From assembly GCA_030448185.1 (NCBI GenBank), contig JAUJNL010000097.1, positions 1 to 32,885 of the forward strand: a stretch of 32,885 bases of DNA, in the 5' to 3' direction. Source of the stretch: Cytophagales bacterium (GTDB lineage Bacteria > Bacteroidota > Bacteroidia > Cytophagales > 172606-1). Below, in pieces: positions 9,401 to 17,409 of this stretch. The first letter of the stretch is position 1. Each line of letters starts with the position of its first letter. The notes under the pieces were generated by a model that worked only from the letters and a program-made list of their open reading frames with translations, had not been told where the DNA came from and searched no databases. The translations under genes and the position numbers were made by a program.

Positions 9401-10827
9401 TTTCTCAAATAACACCTTTGTCGCATTTCCATCAGTTTCTATAGCCCATGGTATATTCATTCCCAATAATGGCATTTCGTTGGCAAAGAATCTGTTGGAA
9501 TTGTTTCAGTAAGGGTTTCATTGTCCGCAAATGGCCATTTGCAGCTTTAGCATATAATACGAATACATCGATTTCCGAAAACGAAAGATTATAGACGCTT
9601 CTCAGCAGAGGTTGTAGAGCAGTAGCTGCGTTTGGTGATTAGGGCCTATCAATCCGTGATTGCCTTCAGGCCATGGTGGTTTTCCAGATTTGAGTTCGAC
9701 AATCTTGGCTTTCCTGGCAAAGAAATGATAAAGGTCCAAACGGCCTTGAATTCCGTAGTCTGCACTTAAGTAAGAAGGCTCAATTACAACCTCCTCCCGG
9801 TTTATCTGGTGACTGGGATGGGGGAAAATTTTTTCAATAACATGTCTCAGGTTGTTGTATACCTGTTGGGCTTCTTCCCGGAATAGAGTACCATTTTCAC
9901 TTTGTTGCAACTCATCACAGGTGGCGAATTCAAGGGTTGTTGTAAAACTTTTGATGAATAAACCTTCATATAGGCCACTGACAGGATTTTTTTCAAGGAA
10001 AGGTTTACGCTCAGTAGTTTTCTCTTTTATAAGTTCATCCAGGAAAAAATTGGCCATATTCCCAGCAGGATGGCTTTGGAGTTAGGGACCGGTTCTAACC
10101 TTTTCACCAGAAAGTGTAAGGGGGAACTCCCGTAGGAAGTAAACGTTTCAGCAAGCCCGGTAACATCTACTAAATAATCAGGCTCCAGCACTATAAAACG
10201 AGGTATTACTAAGCCTGCCTCATGGGAAGAAACCAGTACATCGATCAGGTTCAGGGTTGCGCCTTCCCAGAAATGGCTGATTGACTCAAGAAAAAGATCA
10301 TTTTGTCCTCAATACTAATTCTTACCCGTAGTAATTCTTCTGTTTTGGTCTTCAGCGTCTTCACAGTACAAAAAAGTATGCTCCGCTTCTTCGTCATAGT
10401 ATTTATATATTACCCTTAACCGGTGAATGCGCTGGCCAGCGGGTCTTAATTTCCTGGGGAGAAACGAAACCTGAGCCAGCAGGGTATAGAAATCAGAGGA
10501 ATTGGTTCCCCTGGTTAAGGCAGCAAATCCCAGACAAGCGCTTTTAGATCAGACAGATATTCTTCGGAAGAGGCACTATTTTTCTGTCAGCAATCTTGGC
10601 AGATTTTCCTTGAAAACTGCTTTAAGCATATTATTTCAAAAGTGCTGAGCCTCTTGTTTATCAATAAGGTAAGAAAGACGGAGTAATCATTGGAAAATTT
10701 CAGCTTCTCATTACGGGTTAAATCTTTGAGAAGGTCATAGAAGTAAGGCTCTAAAACGGCAGTATTTTACTGGCAAATGCAGATCCCCTTCGTGGATTTC
10801 ACGGAGATTATCGAAAAGATTATGCAT
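6472..10827 (-). pseudogene. Dna2-like nuclease / SF1 helicase / methyltransferase fusion, frameshifted
   Basis: A protein of about 1,440 residues can be assembled from ATG 10827 through at least a dozen frame changes. N-terminal region: VLEPYFYDLLKDLTRNEKLK, then LEPDYLVDVTGLAETF. Next a Cas4/RecB-type nuclease core in 9602-10057: GIQGRLDLY, IVELKSGK, HQTQLLLYNL. Then an SF1B (Dna2/Upf1) helicase: FRQGDVCVLY barrel, Walker A GPPGTGKT (about 8640-8670), TNRAVDEIC, Walker B VDEAS (about 8320), QKQLPAIV, and from 8082 in one open frame GRMHEQIASF, ITPYRRQIALIK, VERYQGSQRE and NVAITRAEQQ. The same uninterrupted frame continues into a class I SAM-methyltransferase fold: FLDLGCGPLTSG (near 7000), YFGIDIS, VILNASYLFGNL. 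The nuclease-helicase part is a known Bacteroidota family; the methyltransferase tail is unusual. AlkB follows with zero spacing. The GxDQKQL position reads RDQKQL, so one helicase glycine is changed. Confidence 0.8.
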
Positions 10828-11108
10828 TACAAAAAAATTTTAAAATGATTGGCTCGTATTGACTTCTTTTTCTAGGCTGGTTTATCATATTCCAGCAGGC
10901 TGGCAATTTAACGCTTTTAGTGCCAGGGTTAGTTACACCCTCAGTTTGGTATAGCTGGAGAAGGAGGCTAGTTTTAAAGGATCTCCTGATAAAAGGTTTC
11001 TCCCAACGATAACAGGTCTGAATAAAATATAATTTTTTATACCTCCGTTAAAATTTTTAATTTTTTGCATTCTGAAATCATTAATTGTGCATCCTTGCGT
11101 AATGGTGC

Positions 11109-11749
11109 TTAGGGGCTTCTAAGGGTAGATAAACAGTCAAGTTTCTTTAACTCCTCCCACAAAATGATACACCCATAATCCTGTACAGTTTGGTCAGTGA
11201 GTCAGTTATATTTCTAAGGTATCCATAATTATCAAAGCTAAATTTATATCCGTTGTCGAAGAATAATTCAGTCAGGTAGGATAATATTTTAATTCAAATA
11301 ATTCCCTTTCCAGAATGTCAAAGCTTAAGGCATCGTAGTATTTCTGGTCCGAATAAACTCAGAAAATGATTCTCCAAGAACCAAGTCTTGGAATACTTTT
11401 GTTTTTGCTTCAGTACCAAGGTTCTCTAGTTTGTCAATAGCCAATGTAGATGGGGACTACGCCTAAAAATTCTCTGAATTTATTGCTAACGTGGAGTTGT
11501 AGCAATTCGTTCCAGGGTTTGATCAGGTAATTGGTTACCTTAAAAAGGGTTCCAATCAGGGAACAGTTAAGGTTTATCTTTTCAATTACTTCAATACTAA
11601 CAAACCTGGAAACCTGTTTAAGGAGTCCTCCCGATATTGTTGTGTTACAACCCGTTTGTAGACACTTTCTAATAATTTCTCTTTTTCAGTGTTCCGGCAG
11701 GAGCATAGAACAACAGGAAGATGGCAGCAGAAACAAAAAATGATTTCAT
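11109..11749 (-). pseudogene. Putative lipoprotein, frameshifted
   Basis: From ATG 11749 the product starts MKSFFVSAAIFLLFY; a one-base shift then gives CSCRNTEKEKLLESVYKRVV, so the N-terminus looks like a lipoprotein signal with a Cys right after the hydrophobic segment. Further frame changes lead through VTNYLIKPWNELLQLHVSNK, SFSEFIRDQKYYDALSFDIL and GYKFSFDNYGYLRNITDSL to a TAA at 11109, about 210 residues in all. No known domain. It precedes the Dna2-like gene on the same strand with about 280 bp between them, so co-transcription is possible but unproven. Whether it belongs to the island or is an older remnant is open. Confidence 0.45.
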
Positions 11750-12409
11750 AAATAATGTTTTCCTGGACTACACCCTTCTGGTTTAAGGATACAGGGTTTA
11801 AATTTGAGTTAAAACCTTATAACCAAAAATTGATTACCAACACTGGTTATAGAGAATGGTGAAAGTTTATTTCTTCCATTCATCCAGTAAAAAATAGAGT
11901 AGGTTTATGCATTGTTTTGGTGTGCTTTCAGGTTGATTGCATTTAAAAGTACAATAAATCATTGTTTTCTTGAATAATTCTAATGACGAAAAGGTTTTTT
12001 CCCTCTTGCCTTTACTTTTGGCTGGCAGATTAGGGTGTTCCTGAACTTTTTCCAGAAACTATCGCTGGAAATATTTGACAACTTTTCGTTCAAAGCTAAA
12101 AATTCTGTTTAAAAGCTGAAACTACTGAATTGCCAAATTTTATTTGAAATTTAAATGCGTTCAACCTGGTAATAACTCCAACTTTCAGGAGAAGTAATAT
12201 CTTGGGTTAATTTGCCGCTTCTGTCCCATAGATTCAGTATTGGTCAAAATGCCTGCGAATGGGATATTTCTTGTTGAGCGAGGGTTAGGTTCAGGCAAAC
12301 CGAATTCAACTCTTAGAGTATGTTTTGGAATATTATGTGGCGAGTCGGTTGAGGAAGAAATAAAGGCGATTTGTGTGCATAGCCTCCGAACTTTCTTGAG
12401 TTTCTACAT
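11750..12409. other. Gene-poor stretch with two short coding remnants
   Basis: No complete gene. The - strand has an open frame ending at 11867 (VQEHPNLPAKSKGKREKTFS through LLYFLLDEWKK) and another ending near 12161 (LNLWDRSGKLTQDITSPESW, stop after VERI). Both look like protein-coding C-termini but I cannot place them in a family. A + strand frame at 12240-12434 has no credible protein character. The stretch is AT-rich and probably consists of decayed genes between the island and the insertion-sequence cluster. Confidence 0.4.
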
Positions 12410-13040
12410 CCCGAAACAAGCGACGCCTAGGTAAGGCCAACCAAAAGAACGTTCACGGGCCAGCGGCACCTGAGGATGAATCCTTTCGCTGATTCTGGTC
12501 TTTGTGCAATTTCTACTTGCCAGCCTTTCTGCTAGGCATACTCCACAAAACTGGCTTTGTAACCATGATCGGCAATGACTTTCAAGCAATTACTTTTCCT
12601 GCAAACGGTCAATGACTAGTTTGTCGGGTAGCTGCCGTAACGGCAACGGCCCAAGGTCTAGCCGATCTACCACGGCAATACTACGTTTACGACCATTGAT
12701 GCACTTATTGCCGGCAATACCAGTTTGTTCTTCAATAAATTGAATAATCTTTACCGATTGAGAATCAATGGCTGTGACTAAGTCTCTTCCGATTTCTCGT
12801 ACCGCTCTCCACAGCAAGCTATCCAGCATCTGTTCTCAGATACCTCTTACACCTTAAACTGACGAAAAATGGACCCGACGATAAACGTCGTTTAGGTCCA
12901 ATATTACGCTTTGCCAAGGAGGATACTTGGGTCGGTTCTCGCCGCGCCAAACTTAACTACGGTTAATCGAAAAAATCGCGTTAGCAATTTCCCGCAAGGG
13001 ATGCCAACGCTTGCGTTGGTCATCAATAATCTTACTACAC
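12410..13040 (-). mobile_element. IS5-family transposase remnant
   Basis: Read on the - strand, pieces of an IS5-type DDE transposase appear in the right order but in different frames and with internal stops: IIDDQRKRWHPLREIANAIF (near 13020-12965), PKYPPWQS, then the open piece 12829-12590 with TAIDSQSVK (the first catalytic Asp region), IIQFIEEQTGIAGNKCINGR and KRSIAVVD, and finally RISERIHPQVPLARERSFGW (near 12450), equivalent to the ERSFGWL motif around the catalytic Glu. No terminal repeats were identified. The element is inactive. Confidence 0.7.
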
Positions 13041-13095
13041 GCTACCCGATGAAAAATAAGGGATAAAAGGGAGAAATCTTCCCAAGGGACTAATT

Positions 13096-14178
13096 TTGAG
13101 ATTGCAAAACCAAAATAAGTACGCCAATGAAGATTTTCTCACCCCAAAAGTGATTAAACTCGCAAACGGTTTTGCCATTGTTAAGCATTTATCAAGGGCA
13201 GAAATGTGCTACCGCTCTGATTCTGGCTTTGATTCGGCGGCAAAAGGTACAATTGCAGAGTTGTGCGTAGTATTCCTTCATGGTAAAGAAGAATCCAATG
13301 AGAGACGCTTTTGAGCTTTCTTCAGATTGTGAGTTGGATGAAGACGGAGCAGCCTTTGTGTTGTCCTTGTTTTGGTATTGGGAAAAGTGGATTTGTGTTT
13401 GGATAGAACTGAGTGGGATTTTGGCAAGTGTCAGGTGATCTGTTAGTGTGTACCTATTGTCAGGGGTGGGCCTGCCCCTACACGTGGAATATTTAGACAA
13501 TGACAGCGGCAATTCAGCTACTAAAGACCGGATACCTGATTTTAAAAAAACGATTGCCCTCTTAAGCCGCTCGGATTAGCTCATGATTGCTGATAGGAAT
13601 TTGTGGGTGAACTGGGTGACGTATTTGCTCCGGGAACAGATTCCCTTTTTCCTGCGTCTGCCCAAGCATTATTGGTTTACCGTGAACGGAGTGGAATTAA
13701 AGCCGAAAACACTGTTGCAATCACAAAAATGTAAGTTGGATAATGTATCCGTACTGGGAATGAAGGGCTTGAGAATATGAGCATGAAAAAGATAAAAGAT
13801 AAACGAGGAAAAGCAGACTGTTGAAGTTGTACTTGCTAACATAATAAACATGAAGCTTTACGCATAGAAACGATGGAGCATTGAGGTGATGTTTCAAGAC
13901 TTCAAATCCCAGAGCTTTCACCTGGAAGAGACCCATTTGAAACAGGTACCTATAAACTCAAAAAACTAGTCTATTTCGTCAGTATTCTTAGCACTGCTGT
14001 GTTCATGCGGGCTTGTACCATGAAAAACACATTGCCCCTATTCCTCGAAAGAACCACGACTATCGTGCTAAGCTTGTTCCGAAAAGGAGTAGACTTGCTT
14101 AGAACTGTATTGGGGGAACGAAAAAAAAGTGAACATCTTCTCTTTTGGCATACCATGGTTGACTCCTTTGTTCACTAG
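13096..14178 (+). mobile_element. IS4-family transposase remnant
   Basis: On the + strand, frameshifted pieces match an IS4-type DDE transposase: LCLDRTEWDFGKCQ (near 13390-13430, first catalytic Asp), DNDSGNSATKDRI (near 13500), LMIADRNLWVNWVTYLLREQ (13580-13640, second Asp), and KRWSIEVMFQDFKSQSFHLE (near 13870, the YREK-like segment with the catalytic Glu), then VFMRACTMKNTLPLFLERTT to a stop at about 14178. It differs in sequence from the intact IS4 element at 24561-25708. The 14179-14314 stretch after it holds only a short - strand frame MNPTGRELTDSQWEVIEKI, which looks like the N-terminus of an IS5-type transposase. Confidence 0.65.
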
Positions 14179-14314
14179 CTTTACTTAAAATGCTCTATCT
14201 GAAAAGGTTATAAAAAGCTTCGGGTCGCGTGATCTTTTCAATAACTTCCCACTGGGAGTCGGTCAATTCTCGACCTGTTGGGTTCATATCATGGTAGCTT
14301 GGTAACTCCAATTT

Positions 14315-14348
14315 TGGGTGGTTCTGCAGAATCGTACATAAATCCTCA
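14315..14348 (+). repeat. Left terminal inverted repeat of the Tn3-family transposon
   Basis: Starts TGGGTGGTTCTGCAGAATCG and ends ATCCTCA at 14348. It matches the reverse complement of 20539-20572 at 32 of 34 positions, with weaker similarity for about 8 bp more on the inner side. Length and outer GGG suit a 38-bp-type Tn3 end. Confidence 0.7.
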
Positions 14349-14462
14349 TCGTGTTACTATGGTAAAAAAGAGTGGATGAGGGAAGTACAAACTACCTCCC
14401 TTTTTACTCCCCTATGATGGGAAGTAGTACACTAAAGGGGCTTATGGCAAGTCGGAAAAGGC

Positions 14463-16139
14463 TCACAATCCGCCTGATTTACCGGCTTTCTGAAAGGGGA
14501 TGTTACGGGTTTTGCCTAAGGTTAACCAAAAGCCGGTTATTTCCTTTTTCGCATTGCGGATGAATTGTACGGTAACCGGACTGGTAAAGACATCTTTGGT
14601 GAAGGGGTTTAACGGGAAGGGGGCATTTCTGGGAACTTCTGCCAATAGAATCTTTTCTTGGAGGTAAAAAGTGTACCAGACGTTTAATTCCGGACTGTAA
14701 AACTGGCCGGTATATTCCTTGAGCTGGTGCGGAAGCAGCGTTAGGGTATTGATTTTCTGGTAGGTCATCTTCTTATTTCCTTTTACGCTTACCTCCAGGG
14801 AAGCTCCGGTAGGGTTACTTTGGAATAAATAAGCAGCCTCAGCCTTCGAATCAAGGAAGGTCTTTTCGCTTAGGGCTATTAAGGGATCATTGCCTTTGGC
14901 CAGCTTGCCCGCCTGGTAGTTGAGTACCAGCCTAGCTTTTGAAGTAGTATCCAGATAGGTGCCGGCCCAGGTTTTTAAGGTAGTACTATCTATTGTTTGG
15001 GCTAGGGGGTGCTTAGTGCCGGGGTTACCGGCCAGAAAAAGATCAGCTACTTTTTTGGCCAGACCTTCGGCGTTCAGGCTAGCTGCATTGCCCAGTAGGA
15101 TGACCGAAAAATGCGATCCGGGAAAACGAAGGTAGACGGAGCGGTAGCCAGCGTCCGAACCGGGATGCCAAACCGTTTTATGGCCTCTGTAGTCCTGCAA
15201 GGCTAAACCAGAGGCATACAGCAGCGGCGTTTGGTCATTTAAGCTACCGGCTTGTTGCATCGCCTCAATAAAAGCTTTTGCTTCTGTAGCGTAAAAGTGC
15301 TTATCCCACTTGGCCAGATCTTCTACAGTAGTCATTAAGCCAGTGGCCCCGTAGTTATCGTAGACGGGCAGGAATGTCTTCCAGTTCCCCTCCCGGTCTT
15401 TCTGGTAGGCGGAAGTAGGGTTAGGGGTTACCTGGGTATGGTCACCCTGAAAGTGCGTGTGGTGCATGCCAAGGGGTTGAAAGAAAACCGAGTCGGTGTA
15501 GGCCCGCAGTGACATCCCGGTAATCTTTTTTACCACTAGGCCCAAGAGCGTATAGCCGGTATTGGAGTAGGAAAATTCTTCTCCCGGTACAAAATTCAAG
15601 CCCCTTTGCCGCTGTAACATCTCCAGGATGTCCTCCTCGGTGATCACGTCCCCACCGCGCCATCCAGCCAGCTTTTGTAAGTCCCATTGGTCGCGCAGCC
15701 CGCTACTATGGTGGAGGAGATGCGTGATAGCGATACGATGCCCGAAATCAGGTACTACTGGCAAGTACTTTCGAATATCATCCTTTAGGGAAAGTTTTCC
15801 CTAAAGGGCTAGCGTAACAATAGCGGCAGCCGTGAACTGCTTGGAGAGGGAAGCCACGTGAAAAACGGAAGTAGGACTGATGGCAACACCGTATTCTAAG
15901 CTAGCCATCCCATAGCCTTGCTGGTAGATCGTCTCTCCGTCTTTGAGGATAGAGAGGGCGCATCCCGGGGAGGAGGGAGTATCAAACTGGGCAAAAAGGG
16001 CATTTACTTTTTTTACCAGCGAATCCGGTAAGGTTGCGAAAGGGGCATGCTCTACCGGCTTTACTAGTGGCCACTCAGGCGCATGACCGAGCATTAAGGT
16101 AGCAACGAACAGGGATAGGTAGAGGAGTGGGTTTCTCAT
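14463..16139 (-). pseudogene. Serine hydrolase, class C beta-lactamase fold, amber-interrupted
   Basis: About 558 codons. The N-terminus MRNPLLYLSLFVATLMLGHA is a signal peptide, so the enzyme is periplasmic. Catalytic motifs of the beta-lactamase/S12 peptidase fold: S97-L-S-K100 in HVASLSKQFT, YSN in FSYSNTGYTLLG, and HPG in VWHPGSDAGYRS. The C-terminal ~150 residues form the extra lipocalin-like domain seen in many S12-like proteins. A TAG at 15801-15803 stands where relatives carry a residue before GKLSLKDDI; the frame is the same on both sides, so this is a point nonsense change (CAG to TAG would restore Gln), not an indel. It is cargo of the Tn3-type transposon. A true antibiotic-hydrolysing activity cannot be inferred from these motifs. 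Confidence 0.85.
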
Positions 16140-16316
16140 TTTTTGGGGTAAATAGTCCTACTGACTTTTGGATGTTCAACGCTTCTCCGAAGGGCAGACG
16201 GCTTTTGGCTGGCCGATTGCTAATTGCTATAGGGGAGGTACTGGCATACGCTGTTAACGTGAGTTTTAATAATAAGACTGGAATTCCCCGAGCAGTAGTC
16301 CTTCCTTAGGCAGCAG

Positions 16317-16532
16317 ATGATAAAATTGGCCCTTAAGCGAAGGTCCTCCGGCAGGAACTCCACGGCGAGAGCTGGGTTCTGGTCAGGGGGAGGCAAACTA
16401 GATGCCCAAATGCTGACGGATCAACTCAACGAGTTGGGCGGCCAAGGCTGGGAACTGGTTTCCGTCTTTGACACTACTAAGCTGGAAGGACAGACCCGGC
16501 AAGTGTACGCTGTTATGAAACGGGCACGGTAA
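16317..16532 (+). CDS. DUF4177-like small protein, N-terminus degraded
   Basis: The C-terminal half, GGGKLDAQMLTDQLNELGGQ then GWELVSVFDT and YAVMKRAR, is a good match to the DUF4177 pattern (LNELGxxGWELVSVFDT, ending in a lysine/arginine-rich strand). The first ~22 residues (IKLALKRRSSGRNSTARAGF) do not look like the usual YEYKVV start, so the 5' end has probably been replaced or shifted. The family function is unknown. It lies between the hydrolase and tnpR inside the Tn3-type transposon, on the opposite strand to both. Confidence 0.55.
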   Translation: MIKLALKRRSSGRNSTARAGFWSGGGKLDAQMLTDQLNELGGQGWELVSVFDTTKLEGQTRQVYAVMKRAR

Positions 16533-16641
16533 GTCTTCCCCAAGAAAACTACTACACCACAAGTCTTAACTGGTCTATGCCCAGTAAACAGTACGAAGAG
16601 TTAGGGACAATGCAGTGAAAAACTGTCAAGAAAAGGTTGGA

Positions 16642-17227
16642 TTAGTGAGAAAGCGTTTTAAGATTAGCTTTTGTTTGAATTGCTTTGCGATAACGTTTGA
16701 CACTGGAAAGGCTAATGCCGGTGAGATTTACAATTTCGGCTACGGAGAGGCCTTTCTCCAAAGCTTTCTTAATCTTCACAAAGTTTTCCTGATTCACTCC
16801 TTGAGGACGGCCAATGTGCTTACCATTTGCTTTGGCTAGTAGTTGACCCGCCCGGGTCTTCTCCAGAATACTTTCCCGATCATACTCGGCTAAAGCCGCA
16901 AAGATCTGCAAGACTAACTTTCCCGCCGGGGTATTGCTGTCAACACCCAAATCCAACGCCTTGAAGTGAATGCCGGTTCGAGCGAACTCACCCAGCAGGC
17001 TGATTAAATGGTCCCGGCTACGCCCCAGCCGAAAGAAACGTGCCACCATTACCGTATCCCCTGAGCGTAACTGGGTCAAGAGTTGATCCAGAGCCGGTCG
17101 GTTGGTGCTGACTCCGGTGATTTTGTCCTGGAAGATTTCGTCACAGCCTGCTTTTTGCAAGGCCTCCAGTTGGGTGTCTAAGTTCTGGTCCAATGTGGAA
17201 ACGCGCGTAACCAAAAATTTTGTTCAT
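16642..17227 (-). CDS. tnpR: Tn3-type serine resolvase, one base missing near the start
   Basis: Serine recombinase that resolves Tn3 cointegrates at res. It has RVSTLDQNLDTQLEALQKAG with the catalytic Ser in RVST, ITGVSTNRPALDQLLTQLRS, RLGRS, the E-helix LVLQIFAALAEYDRESILEK and a C-terminal helix-turn-helix (GLSVAEIVNLTGISLSSVKR). An ATG at 17225-17227 gives MNKIFGYAR, the normal start, but one base must be added near 17206 to join it to VSTLDQ; without that the open frame begins at 17214. It is transcribed divergently from tnpA across a 180-bp region with an inverted repeat, as expected for tnpR/tnpA pairs. Confidence 0.85.
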
Positions 17228-17230
17228 AGA

Positions 17231-17368
17231 AGGGTCAACAAGTTAGTATCATAAATATAAATAGCGATTTATTTTAGAACTTACTTTCTGGACCCTATTT
17301 TCGGTCATTGCGCAGCGGTGGCGGGATAAGCTAAAGGCAGGTTCAGAAAGGTATGACTTGTTGACCCT
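17231..17368. promoter_or_regulatory. res-like region between tnpR and tnpA
   Basis: AGGGTCAACAAGT at 17231-17243 is repeated exactly in inverted orientation at 17356-17368 (ACTTGTTGACCCT). The repeats bracket the divergent intergenic space, where Tn3-family transposons carry the resolvase-binding sites and both promoters. Left copy starts 4 bp upstream of the tnpR ATG, right copy 42 bp upstream of tnpA. Individual subsites I-III cannot be assigned by eye. Confidence 0.55.
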
Positions 17369-17409
17369 ACCGGCTAATTGTGTAAATCACCGATTTCTGT
17401 TACTTTCCT

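Noticed and set aside
12240..12434. Open frame of 64 codons on the + strand
   Set aside because: No protein-like composition, no ribosome site, in a decayed region; likely chance.
13192..13512. Open frame of 106 codons on the - strand
   Set aside because: It is antisense to IS4-like transposase motifs (LCLDRTEWDFGKCQ) on the + strand.
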